This document shows, piece by piece, positions 1 through 7,780 of a DNA stretch of 7,790 nucleotides. The stretch comes from Bacteroidales bacterium (GTDB lineage: Bacteria; Bacteroidota; Bacteroidia; Bacteroidales; UBA10428). The notes under the pieces were generated by a model. It saw only the letters and a program-made list of their open reading frames with translations. It ran no database searches and was not told the origin of the DNA. Position 1 is the first letter of the stretch; each line of letters opens with the position of its first letter. Made by a program: the position numbers and the translations under genes. Location: assembly GCA_016926235.1 (NCBI GenBank), contig JAFGOZ010000365.1:1-7790 (forward strand). Direction: 5' to 3'.

Positions 1-834
1 AACAGATGCTTCTATTAAATGACTCGATGGGCTTTCTCCGGACGGCAATGCAATATACAAGAGATGATTTGTTGCATCGAAAAAAAATTCCCCGGCGTTA
101 TCAAGTTCTTCAAACTTGTTCTCAATATAATAACCATAGTTTATCTTCGCACTACAACCATACGGCAAAGCTCCTTCCCACGATATGGTATTAGTGCTCC
201 CTGAAGATGTTGTTATTGTTTTGGTATGAATTTCCCAATTGCAACTCCTAATAACAAGTTTTGCCCCCACCCAGTAACTGTCAGATTGTGTCAGGCTTGC
301 ATCAAAAAGAGACAAACCACTACTAATATTAGAATCAATAGTATTCCATCCCGTGTTAGGCCAACGTGCCGGAGTATAAGGGGTTCCATCAATAAATACC
401 TGGGTTATGCTGGTAATAGTAGTACTAACTGTATCTACCCATATATTGTTCCCAGCATCATGAAGTGCCCAACTGTTTATTGTATCTTCGCCGCTGATAA
501 GCGGATTATTTCCAGAGCCGTAAGCACTGTAGGTAATTGGGACGCCTAATGAGCCTGAATTATGGACTGTTAGCTGTTCGTTCCAAACATCTCCCCGCTT
601 TAAAAGTACTGAACTACCAGCGTTTAACGTCTGGCTGTTGACTTTACTTATCGTTCTCCAGGGACCGTGAGTGCCATCCCATGCAGGTGCCAACCCATCG
701 TAAGTGTCATCCCCAATCGAGGAGGATACATAGTAGCTACTCTGAGCCATTACTTTTCCTTGTATTGAAACAATAAAAAGGGCAAGCAATATATATCGTG
801 AATAAAAGGATAACAAATTTATTTGTTTCTTCAT
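1..834 (-). CDS. Secreted right-handed beta-helix protein, N-terminal part (cut by window edge)
   Basis: The reading frame starts with ATG at 834 and stays open for 278 codons to the left edge, so the C-terminus is missing. Residues 1-31 form a type I signal peptide: MKKQ, a hydrophobic stretch (about 13-25), then VMA-QSS as the likely cleavage site. There is no lipobox. The mature start (about 34-66) has YYVSSSIGDD, a DGL, and PWRTISKVN. It is followed by LLKRGDVW (77-84), ITYSAYGSG (100-108) and PLISGED (111-117). This order is typical of the first coils of secreted pectate-lyase-like or DUF1565-like parallel beta-helix proteins of Bacteroidota. ARWPNTGW (156-163) and YWVGAKLVIR (187-196) also recur in such proteins. 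Family members include polysaccharide lyases, glycosidases and non-catalytic binding proteins, and the catalytic part is not visible, so no enzyme activity is assigned. Two in-frame ATGs lie upstream (876 and 897, after a TGA at 898-900). The 834 start is preferred because it gives a compact signal peptide. Confidence 0.82.
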   Translation of the reverse strand, partial: MKKQINLLSFYSRYILLALFIVSIQGKVMAQSSYYVSSSIGDDTYDGLAPAWDGTHGPWRTISKVNSQTLNAGSSVLLKRGDVWNEQLTVHNSGSLGVPITYSAYGSGNNPLISGEDTINSWALHDAGNNIWVDTVSTTITSITQVFIDGTPYTPARWPNTGWNTIDSNISSGLSLFDASLTQSDSYWVGAKLVIRSCNWEIHTKTITTSSGSTNTISWEGALPYGCSAKINYGYYIENKFEELDNAGEFFFDATNHLLYIALPSGESPSSHLIEASV

Positions 835-863
835 CTTTGTATTTATTAAATGTTTACGTACTA

Positions 864-894
864 AAATTTTTGTCATAGTGCATGACAAAAATTT
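864..894. repeat. Perfect 13-bp inverted repeat upstream of the beta-helix gene
   Basis: The arms at 864-876 (AAATTTTTGTCAT) and 882-894 (ATGACAAAAATTT) are exact reverse complements around the 5-base spacer AGTGC. The repeat lies 30-60 bases upstream of the preferred start at 834. The T-run is in the 5' arm and the A-run in the 3' arm on either strand, so it does not have the usual terminator layout. It could be an operator for a dimeric regulator or a hairpin in the mRNA leader. It also overlaps the alternative in-frame start codon at 874-876, so a leader hairpin there would hide that start. Confidence 0.6.
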
Positions 895-1065
895 CATTCA
901 TATCTCTAATAACATTTGAGGAAAATGGTCAATTTGAAAGTACCCCGGAAGCCTGATAAATATTTTATTTAAGTGATTTCAGTTACGACATTCGTAAACA
1001 ATAGGAGATCATAACATTATATTTATTCCTCACTTAATTTCACTCAGTTCCTAAATAGCTTCTTT

Positions 1066-1117
1066 AATAAAACTTAAAAGTAATTCAGACCGGGTTTTAT
1101 AGCGATCTGAATTACTT
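1066..1117 (-). terminator. Putative intrinsic terminator or attenuator after the SusE-position gene
   Basis: On the minus strand the RNA would form a perfect 12-bp stem, AAGTAATTCAGA (1117-1106) with TCTGAATTACTT (1089-1078), around a 16-base loop. The U-rich tail TTAAGTTTTATT (1077-1066) follows at once. The hairpin begins 30 bases after the TAG stop at 1148-1150, where a Rho-independent terminator is expected. The stem is A/T-rich and the tail is interrupted, so it may be leaky and only lower expression of the downstream beta-helix gene. Confidence 0.62.
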
Positions 1118-1147
1118 AATGAATAGAGCTACAGTTTGTTTACCATC

Positions 1148-2371
1148 CTATTTTTCAAGAGTATAATAGGATAATTTAACCGCATTTAAAAAGTAAAACT
1201 TAGCTACACTGTTATTATTAGGCCCCGCAGTAACGTCAATTTTTAAAGTGCCATCGGATGCCGGGTAAAATTTACCTAAGATAGGCGTTTTGTTTTGCGA
1301 AGGATTAACTGTAAGTACATTACTGGATGCCCCGGTAATAGTAAACATTCCCTCCCGGTTATCAGTAGCTGTCGCGTGCCCGGAAAGGATAATGAGGGTA
1401 TACTCAAGTTTTGGGTCGAGATTTTTGAATTGAAATCCCGCCGTTGGCTCAATAATACCATTATATGTTAACACATTTCCAAAAAGACCGCTTTTACTTA
1501 CTTCATCAGGAATTCCAAGAGCAGGGTCAAGGCCTGAAGGGCCGGATGTACTTGCTGCACGGAACGCGTCATATACATTTAAGTCAATTCCTGTAGTATT
1601 CCCTACCGAATCAATTAATCCTGTAAGATTCTCAGTATTAATAAAAACGTCGTTCCAATTCAAAGAAGGAGTTGTTGCATTCCCTCCAAAATTAACGTTT
1701 ATGGTTTTAAGTACGAGTTTTGCTGAACTTACTGTAATTGTCCCCCTTAGCATTTCCCCCAAATAAATTTTACATGTATACACAACACCAGCGCTCAGTC
1801 CATCGATAAGCTTTTGTCCTTCGGATATTTCACTTGCCGAAAGGGTTATAGACCTGTCGGCTACACCAACAGCTGATACAACAATTTTAGAGACATTTTT
1901 GGCACTGTTCCATTTTAACAATGCACTGTTATTAGTGATATCTTCATCTTTTATGGAATAGAAAATATTCTCAGCCCCGGTTACAAATGTAATCTCGTTG
2001 TATTCCGAATCTTTAATGTTACTATCGGCACTTACTGCTTTGATACGGGCAGAATATAATGAGTTGCTCCACAAATCTTTAAAATTACAATAGCAGGAAT
2101 ACTTATCAACATTATCTAATTGAATAACTTGCAGTTCATTAGTAAAATTTAAACTATCATGGCTTAATTCGATAACATAAGAAGTACCTGTGGCTTTCCA
2201 TGATAAAGTAGCTTCATTTCCATTAACCGAAGTTTGTAATAGAAAAGGCCTGAACATTTGATTAGGGAACTCTTCCGTGTAAGTATAATCCTCTATGCAG
2301 GAAATCATTGTCGGCATTGTAAATAACATTACCGCAAGTATCCTAATTAATTTATATCTTATTCTTTTCAT
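1148..2371 (-). CDS. SusE/F-position surface lipoprotein with FnIII-like domains (likely glycan-binding)
   Basis: This 407-residue protein has a lipoprotein signal peptide ending in MISC, with the lipid cysteine at residue 25 followed by IEDY. Acidic residues right after the cysteine fit surface-exported lipoproteins of Bacteroidota. Two fibronectin type III-like beta-sandwiches can be read: about 42-131 (ATLSWKATGTSYVIELS, then LYSARIKAVS) and about 137-222 (NSALLKWNS, then VVYTCKIYLG). The C-terminal part (about 223-404) is a different, probably all-beta domain. It starts INVNFGG and contains LNWNDV, TGIDLNVYDAF, FKNLDPKLEYTL, DNREGMFTITG and FYFLNAVKLSYY. I recall this pattern from secreted and carbohydrate-related Bacteroidota proteins. 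Its place after susCD suggests an accessory surface glycan-binding protein like SusE/F or SGBP-B; binding is inferred and the ligand is unknown. Extra cysteines occur at 93, 95 and 200. An in-frame TAA lies 12 bases (four codons) upstream of the start, so there is no earlier start. Confidence 0.85.
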   Translation of the reverse strand: MKRIRYKLIRILAVMLFTMPTMISCIEDYTYTEEFPNQMFRPFLLQTSVNGNEATLSWKATGTSYVIELSHDSLNFTNELQVIQLDNVDKYSCYCNFKDLWSNSLYSARIKAVSADSNIKDSEYNEITFVTGAENIFYSIKDEDITNNSALLKWNSAKNVSKIVVSAVGVADRSITLSASEISEGQKLIDGLSAGVVYTCKIYLGEMLRGTITVSSAKLVLKTINVNFGGNATTPSLNWNDVFINTENLTGLIDSVGNTTGIDLNVYDAFRAASTSGPSGLDPALGIPDEVSKSGLFGNVLTYNGIIEPTAGFQFKNLDPKLEYTLIILSGHATATDNREGMFTITGASSNVLTVNPSQNKTPILGKFYPASDGTLKIDVTAGPNNNSVAKFYFLNAVKLSYYTLEK

Positions 2372-2519
2372 CTGTTTAATATTTTAAGTTTATAAATGGC
2401 AGCAGATGGAATTCGCATGAAATTTTAATCATCTCTCTAAATGTAAATCCCATCCTCATGCTCATTTTATAATAATCTTTTTTACTTCAATGAATTCATT
2501 TCTTGTGAATTAACATACC
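2372..2519. other. 148-bp gap between susD and the SusE-position gene
   Basis: No coding frame, terminator hairpin or clear promoter is visible. The only symmetric element is a short 12-bp palindrome, AATGAATTCATT (2489-2500), 20 bases past the susD stop. The lack of a terminator suggests that the lipoprotein gene at 2371-1148 is read from the susCD transcript. Confidence 0.55.
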
Positions 2520-4313
2520 CTATGGTATTTGGTCGTTGCTTAACATACCTCCACTATTCGCAATAGTTGTAGCGCTAATTGGTAACAGATGGTTATTTTT
2601 TACAGGGTCATAACCATTGGCTAGTCTATCTTCATATAATGTAGTAAACATAGCATCTGAGGTACTCCCAAGCGTAGGCAACCAGCCAGTTTTGGTATAT
2701 CCGTCAACAGCAGAATCAGAAATGCGATAATCAGGGTTTAAAATATCGATAGTTTCCCCATCGTCTCCCATCTTCCAGAATATATAATCGGGCACCAGGT
2801 TTGCATATTTTGCATCATCATGTAGTATCTTGTAAGTTTCGTCTTTCATTTCCTGAATTTTTGGGCCCAAAAGGTTCCATCTTACCAGGTCGAATTTACG
2901 AAGCAGTTCACCTCCGAACTCCCATCCCCTTTCATCTACAATGGCATTAAAAAAGGCATCTTTACTTGCTGATATTGAATCAATATAATTATCTACCTTC
3001 TCAGTCCAGACATCTTGAGGGAAGGCTCTTTTCCTGACCAATGCAAGTGCCTCTTTCGCAGCAGCTGTTGGCCCGTTTATTTCATTTTCTGCTTCAGCAA
3101 ACATCAAAAGAATATCAGAATAGCGCATTAGCGGTAAATTTACCCCGGTGCTAATTCCTCCCATCGAAGGTTCAATCCAATCCCTGCGCCATTTTGCAAG
3201 CGGATATTTATACCAAATAGAAATTGGGGTTAGACTTTGATGTGGCGAATCTCCGGTTCCCGTTAAATAATATAACGATGAAGCGACTTCCCTTCTATTA
3301 TCTTCTCTGTCGAAAGAATAATAGTAGGAACAAGATGTACGAACAGCCTCTCCGCCCTGACCGTATTTCGTACTTGGGTCCGACCTTAAACCTATTGTCC
3401 ACGAAGCCAGTCGTCCACTATAAAGCCGACCGGGAGCTATTTCAAAAAGGTCTTCTTTATAGGTCAAATCCATATTGTATTTATGCAGGATTTTAAAGAC
3501 ATTCTCGAAACTGGGGTTTAGCCTATGCTTGCCACTTTCCATCACCTCCAGGCATTCGTCCCTGGCTATCTGATAGTACTCCTGCCAGTATCTTCCACGA
3601 CGGGTTTCAAAAGTCTTGTTTCGGAGCGAATAACCGGCATAAGCCAAAGCCATCCGGGCTCGTAAGCCCTTTACAAAAGCTTTGTTAACCCTTTCGGTTG
3701 TTTCTGTCATCCATGGCACATAGTCTTCAACTTCTTTCAAATCCTGAATCAGGTATTCATATATTTCGTCCCTGTCGGTTTTTGGCAGGAAGAAGTTATC
3801 GTCCCCTTGTGTCGATTTTGTTTTAAACGGGACATCGCCCCAAAGCATTATTAAATTGTAGTAATATAAAGCTCGCAAGGTAACTGCTTCTCCGTATAGC
3901 TTCTTGGCAGTCGCCGAATTTTCCCCTTCCCAAATCGGACTGTTGGGCAGGTTGTCGATACAAATATTTGCACGTTCAATCCCTGAATAAAAGTTATTCC
4001 AGGTCGGTTCCAACAAAGCGCCACCTTCTCCTATTGCATAGTGAGCAACCGAATACATGCTGTTATCATTTGCAGATATATTAAACTCAATGTCGTTATC
4101 AATTAAAAAGAAATAGTAAGAAACATCGAATCCATAAGTACTGGTAAGGATTGAGTAAGCTCCAAATAACTCTTTTTCTGCAAAATCAACATTCGAGAAG
4201 GCTGTTTCTTCTGTAAATGTAGAGGGGGATTCGGATTGTAAATAATCCTCACATGAAGTAGTTGTGAGGGTATATATAAATAATATTGCTATTAGTTTCA
4301 AATAATTTTTCAT
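2520..4313 (-). CDS. susD: SusD/RagB-family outer-membrane nutrient-binding lipoprotein
   Basis: This 597-residue protein forms the surface lid of the SusCD complex and binds the oligosaccharide before import. The signal peptide ends at TTTSC with the lipid cysteine at 21, followed by EDYL, typical of SusD proteins. The N-terminal SusD-like region (about 22-230) carries helical TPR-like segments, with FNIS and YAIGEG near 77-97, FYSGIERANICIDNLP (108-123) and AVTLRALYYYNLIMLWGDVP (143-162). The C-terminal SusD/RagB region (about 320-597) includes LPLMRYSDILLMFAEAENE (393-411), VDERGWEFGGELLRKFDLVR (459-478) and HLLPIS (575-580), all hallmarks of the family. The length is slightly above the usual 500-580. 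The start lies 11 bases after the susC stop, so the two genes are cotranscribed and perhaps translationally coupled. No Shine-Dalgarno motif is visible, which is usual in this phylum. The ligand cannot be read from the sequence. Confidence 0.97.
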   Translation of the reverse strand: MKNYLKLIAILFIYTLTTTSCEDYLQSESPSTFTEETAFSNVDFAEKELFGAYSILTSTYGFDVSYYFFLIDNDIEFNISANDNSMYSVAHYAIGEGGALLEPTWNNFYSGIERANICIDNLPNSPIWEGENSATAKKLYGEAVTLRALYYYNLIMLWGDVPFKTKSTQGDDNFFLPKTDRDEIYEYLIQDLKEVEDYVPWMTETTERVNKAFVKGLRARMALAYAGYSLRNKTFETRRGRYWQEYYQIARDECLEVMESGKHRLNPSFENVFKILHKYNMDLTYKEDLFEIAPGRLYSGRLASWTIGLRSDPSTKYGQGGEAVRTSCSYYYSFDREDNRREVASSLYYLTGTGDSPHQSLTPISIWYKYPLAKWRRDWIEPSMGGISTGVNLPLMRYSDILLMFAEAENEINGPTAAAKEALALVRKRAFPQDVWTEKVDNYIDSISASKDAFFNAIVDERGWEFGGELLRKFDLVRWNLLGPKIQEMKDETYKILHDDAKYANLVPDYIFWKMGDDGETIDILNPDYRISDSAVDGYTKTGWLPTLGSTSDAMFTTLYEDRLANGYDPVKNNHLLPISATTIANSGGMLSNDQIP

Positions 4314-4324
4314 AATAATAGTTT

Positions 4325-7300
4325 TTAGAATTCCAGATTTAACCCAACATTAAACGAACGGTATTTTGGATATGCAAACCAATCGATACCCGGGGTTAGA
4401 GGATTACTGCGCATCATATCGACTTCAGGGTCTTGTCCTGAATAATTGGTCCACAGCCACAAGTTGTAGCCTGTTGCATAAACCCTCAGTTTACTTATGC
4501 CCACCTTCTTCAGTAAAGTTTTAGGCAACGAATACCCAATGGTGAGATTGTTCAGCCGAAGAAACGAGCCATCTTCCACACCCCATGAATGCAATGGTAC
4601 TGTTTGAAAGTTAGCAGACCATATTGTTGCATTGGCGTTAATCTCTGCCAAACGGGTAGGATCTGTAACATTAGTCCCGGTTTCTTTATCTAAGTAGGTA
4701 AAGCGGTTGTCCGAATTCATTATATTCAAAATATTTTTCCAGCTTGTTATTCCAGAGTTTGACAAACGAAGTTTCGTCGCGTTATATACCTTGTTGCCAT
4801 ACACCCAGTTAAAAAACGCTGAACAGTCGAAACCTTTGTATTGCACGGTAAGATTAAAACCACCGGTGTGTTTTGGGTTGCTATTCCCAAGTACCACCTT
4901 ATCCAGTTCATCCACCACAAAATCGCCATTCTGGTCTTTTAATTTCAAAAAACCGGGGCCTACTTTCGCAGCCATGATCAATGGGAAATTATTAGAAACA
5001 CCTTCTTTCAAAGCATACGTCCCTTTATCGCTGTCATAATCGAAATCGTCAAACGAATACATCCCTTCTGTTTCATATCCGTACATAGTTCCTACCTGTC
5101 CCCCTTCTTCAACCAGATAGTCGCCTACCGGACCATTATTTGTCACCCATCCTGATGTTACGGTATACGATTTGGTTTCTCCCAGTTTATCAATCCTGCC
5201 TTTGTTGAAAGCAATATTGAAAGATGCAGAAATACTAAAGTCCTCTTTATCCACGATTCTAGAATCTAACTGAATTTCAATCCCCTTGTTAGAAGTCTGA
5301 CCGATATTCTGCCACTGGGTTGAATACCCCGAAGAAGTTGGGATATCAGCCTGGATCAGCAAATCCTTTGTTGTGTTATGATACAGTTCAACCGAACCAC
5401 GGAGCCTTTGCTTCAGCAAGCTAAAATCAACTCCCCCGTTACGGGTAATGGTAGTTTCCCATCTCAGATCCCTGTTGGAAAGTATGCTACTTGGGTATAA
5501 ATATGCGGTAGCTGAATTGGTCACTCCATCACCATCCAGAAACAGTTTTGATGCCTCAACTGAGAATACCTTATTCCAGGCATTGTCGGTAATCCGGTTG
5601 TTGCCGGCTTCCCCGTAGCTCAACCTAAATTTAAGGTCATCCAGCCATTTTTTTGTTAAGGACATAAATTTTTCATCAGACATACGCCAAGCCAAACCCG
5701 CTGCGGGGAAATAACCCCACTGATTACCAGGGGCAAATTTACTGGAGCCATCGGCCCTGAAAGTTACAGAAGCAAGGTATTTCCCTTTATAGTCATAACT
5801 CGCACGTGCAAAAGCCGAAGTAAGTTTATTGGTAGGATAAACGATGGTATTTACAGGATCTTCAATCCCTAATTGCATCATTGCCAAAGCGCTGACCGCA
5901 TCGATATATTTAGGAAAATATTTTGCAGAAGATTTAAGGTATTCTGATTTATACGTAAAAAGTTCCTGCCCCGCTACTATATTCAGGTTGCTACCTGGCA
6001 AAAAATCTTTCTTACTATATGTTAGGGTATTGCTTAACCTCGAACTGGTGTTATTGCTCTTTGATATTGAAGCAAGTGGTTGTTCCCCATACAGATATGG
6101 CATACCACTTCCAATCCCGTAAAATATTTTGCCTGTTCCATAGACATTCTGGGTTGTATAGGCTAATTTAAAAGATAAGTTCTTCGTAAACTTAATCGTT
6201 GCAGAACCATTATAATTAAATGTTTGGCTAAATTTTCTGCGATAAGTATTACTTAAATCCGATATTGGATTAAAATACCCTTGTGTATTAAGCGCATCAT
6301 CCTGCCCCACCACCGAGGTATCAACAAAACGGTTTATTCCATCTATCGGGCGATATATCATATAAGTCGTTGATATGATACCACCTCCAGCTCCCCTCAT
6401 CTTGTAGTCAACCAGTCTTGTACTCAAGTTAATGGTAAGCCATTTATTTACATCTTGTTTAAAATTTGCACTTAAATTAGTCCTTTCATACCCCGATGAA
6501 ATCATGATTTCATCTTCATCGGTACGTGTAAGGCTAATGTTATAACTGGAAGTTTTAGTCCCTCCTGAAAAGGCCAGGTTATGGTTCATACTTGTACCGG
6601 TGCTTCCCGCAATCTCTTTAAACCAATCGTGCCCTTCAAGTTGTTTATATAAAGCATAATCTTTGGGATCACCGTAATATTCTTCTATAAAACTAGTCCC
6701 TCTATATTCCTGCATCCATAATATAAACTCGTAAGGACTGAGCATATCATAAGCTCCGCTATTTTTGTTTGATATCTCTTTTACACCAAAATAAGTGTTG
6801 TAACTTATTTTACCTTTCCCTTTTACCCCACTTTTGGTGGTAACAATGATTACCCCGTTTGCACCCCGGGAACCGTAAATAGCGGTTGAAGAGGCATCTT
6901 TTAATACGTCAATCGATTCGATATCATTAACCGCAATATCGTTGATGTTATCCACCGGAAAACCATCAACAATAAATAAAGGCGAATTATCCTGGGTAAT
7001 TGAACCTCCACCACGAATACGGATCTTAATGTCAGCGTCAGGAGAACCTTCTGTCCGGGTTACCTGAACCCCCGGCATCCTTCCGGCAATCGCCTGGCTT
7101 GCAGATGTCACAGGAATATCTTTTAAGGCATCACCCCTTACTGATGCTACTGCCCCAGTTAAGCTCTTTTTAGGTACATAACCATACCCAACTGCAACAA
7201 CCTCTTCCAAACCTATCGATTCTTCCGCTAAGGTAACATCAATCGTTGTTTTCCCGGCAACTGGTATTTCTTGTGTTTTCATCCCCACAAATGAAAAAAT

Positions 7301-7780
7301 CAGGGTACCATTCCCCGGAATACCAGCAAGGGTATATTCCCCATCAACATCAGTAATTGTCCCCTGTGTTGTGCCTTTAATTTTAATAATAACTGTTACC
7401 CCGGGAAGAGGATCCCCGGACGAATCAGTGACTTTGCCCGAAACAGAAAGAGGTTGTTGTAATGATGAAGATACACTATCTGCTCCTGAAGTTGATAATA
7501 TGAATAACTTGCCTTTTCGTTCAAAGTTTACATCAGTCCCTTCGAACAGTAACTCCAGTATATCTTCAATCCGCTTATCTTCAACCTTTACGGAAACTCT
7601 CCTGGAAACATCAATAAACTTTTCGCTGTACAAGAAGCTAAAATCACTCATGTCTTCAATAGTAGAAAGCACTTCTTTTACACTCGACTTTTCAATGTTT
7701 AAACTCAGTGTTTGAGAATATGATTTGTTTGCCCAAACCCCAAGAACTGAAATCAAAAGTAAAAAGGTCGTTAATTTCAT
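4325..7780 (-). CDS. susC: SusC/RagA-family TonB-dependent transporter with STN signalling domain
   Basis: This outer-membrane barrel imports oligosaccharides delivered by its SusD partner, powered by TonB-ExbBD. The signal peptide is about residues 1-23 (KLTTFLLLISVLG, ending near SYSQ). An STN domain follows (about 24-95), with VKEVLSTIED and FIDVSRRVSVKVED; it is associated with FecI/FecR-type trans-envelope signalling. Next come a carboxypeptidase-D regulatory-like domain (about 113-190: VSGKVTDSSGDPLPGVTV, TDVDGEYTL), a TonB-box-like EEVVAVGYG (192-200), and the plug (about 203-316) with PLFIVDGFP and DVLKDASSTAIYGSRGANGV. The remainder is the barrel, with FRADGSSKFAPGNQWGYFPA (674-693), an acidic DQNGDFVVDELD loop (949-960), WGVEDGSFLRLNNLTIGY (1066-1083) and a terminal aromatic residue (NLEF). 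The 1151-residue length fits STN-bearing SusC proteins. The frame stays open in the ten bases upstream, and AAGGA is only two bases from the ATG, so the true start may lie outside the window. Confidence 0.97.
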   Translation of the reverse strand: MKLTTFLLLISVLGVWANKSYSQTLSLNIEKSSVKEVLSTIEDMSDFSFLYSEKFIDVSRRVSVKVEDKRIEDILELLFEGTDVNFERKGKLFILSTSGADSVSSSLQQPLSVSGKVTDSSGDPLPGVTVIIKIKGTTQGTITDVDGEYTLAGIPGNGTLIFSFVGMKTQEIPVAGKTTIDVTLAEESIGLEEVVAVGYGYVPKKSLTGAVASVRGDALKDIPVTSASQAIAGRMPGVQVTRTEGSPDADIKIRIRGGGSITQDNSPLFIVDGFPVDNINDIAVNDIESIDVLKDASSTAIYGSRGANGVIIVTTKSGVKGKGKISYNTYFGVKEISNKNSGAYDMLSPYEFILWMQEYRGTSFIEEYYGDPKDYALYKQLEGHDWFKEIAGSTGTSMNHNLAFSGGTKTSSYNISLTRTDEDEIMISSGYERTNLSANFKQDVNKWLTINLSTRLVDYKMRGAGGGIISTTYMIYRPIDGINRFVDTSVVGQDDALNTQGYFNPISDLSNTYRRKFSQTFNYNGSATIKFTKNLSFKLAYTTQNVYGTGKIFYGIGSGMPYLYGEQPLASISKSNNTSSRLSNTLTYSKKDFLPGSNLNIVAGQELFTYKSEYLKSSAKYFPKYIDAVSALAMMQLGIEDPVNTIVYPTNKLTSAFARASYDYKGKYLASVTFRADGSSKFAPGNQWGYFPAAGLAWRMSDEKFMSLTKKWLDDLKFRLSYGEAGNNRITDNAWNKVFSVEASKLFLDGDGVTNSATAYLYPSSILSNRDLRWETTITRNGGVDFSLLKQRLRGSVELYHNTTKDLLIQADIPTSSGYSTQWQNIGQTSNKGIEIQLDSRIVDKEDFSISASFNIAFNKGRIDKLGETKSYTVTSGWVTNNGPVGDYLVEEGGQVGTMYGYETEGMYSFDDFDYDSDKGTYALKEGVSNNFPLIMAAKVGPGFLKLKDQNGDFVVDELDKVVLGNSNPKHTGGFNLTVQYKGFDCSAFFNWVYGNKVYNATKLRLSNSGITSWKNILNIMNSDNRFTYLDKETGTNVTDPTRLAEINANATIWSANFQTVPLHSWGVEDGSFLRLNNLTIGYSLPKTLLKKVGISKLRVYATGYNLWLWTNYSGQDPEVDMMRSNPLTPGIDWFAYPKYRSFNVGLNLEF

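Larger units (their letters stand above)
835..1147. other. 313-bp intergenic region with two inverted repeats
   Basis: This A/T-rich gap separates the beta-helix gene from the SusE-position lipoprotein gene. I see no convincing coding frame in it beyond the possible 21-codon N-terminal extension of the beta-helix gene. It contains a terminator-like hairpin close to the lipoprotein stop codon and a second, 13-bp perfect inverted repeat near the beta-helix start. I found no clear match to the Bacteroidota promoter pattern (TTG, about 20 bases, TAnnTTTG). Confidence 0.7.

Noticed and set aside
226..549. Plus-strand open frame of 107 codons
   Set aside because: It lies antisense inside the beta-helix gene, whose minus-strand translation gives a coherent signal peptide and family motifs. 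The plus-strand product shows no domain or secretion signal.
886..893. Possible -7 box (AATTTTTG on the minus strand, one mismatch to TAnnTTTG) for the beta-helix gene
   Set aside because: The spacing to the start would be reasonable, but no TTG element sits about 20 bases upstream and the match lies within the inverted repeat, so it is not supported as a promoter.
2489..2500. 12-bp palindrome AATGAATTCATT between susD and the next gene
   Set aside because: It is short, has no spacer or U-tract, and is readily expected by chance in an A/T-rich region. It was not called an operator or terminator.
4707..5039. Plus-strand open frame of 110 codons, and similar ones at 3224-3496 and 5844-6122
   Set aside because: All are opposite strongly conserved susC or susD coding sequence and have no recognisable motifs.
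7371..7715. Plus-strand open frame of 114 codons
   Set aside because: It is antisense to the STN and regulatory-like domains of susC. The product is low-complexity, rich in Ser and Thr, as expected from a shadow frame.
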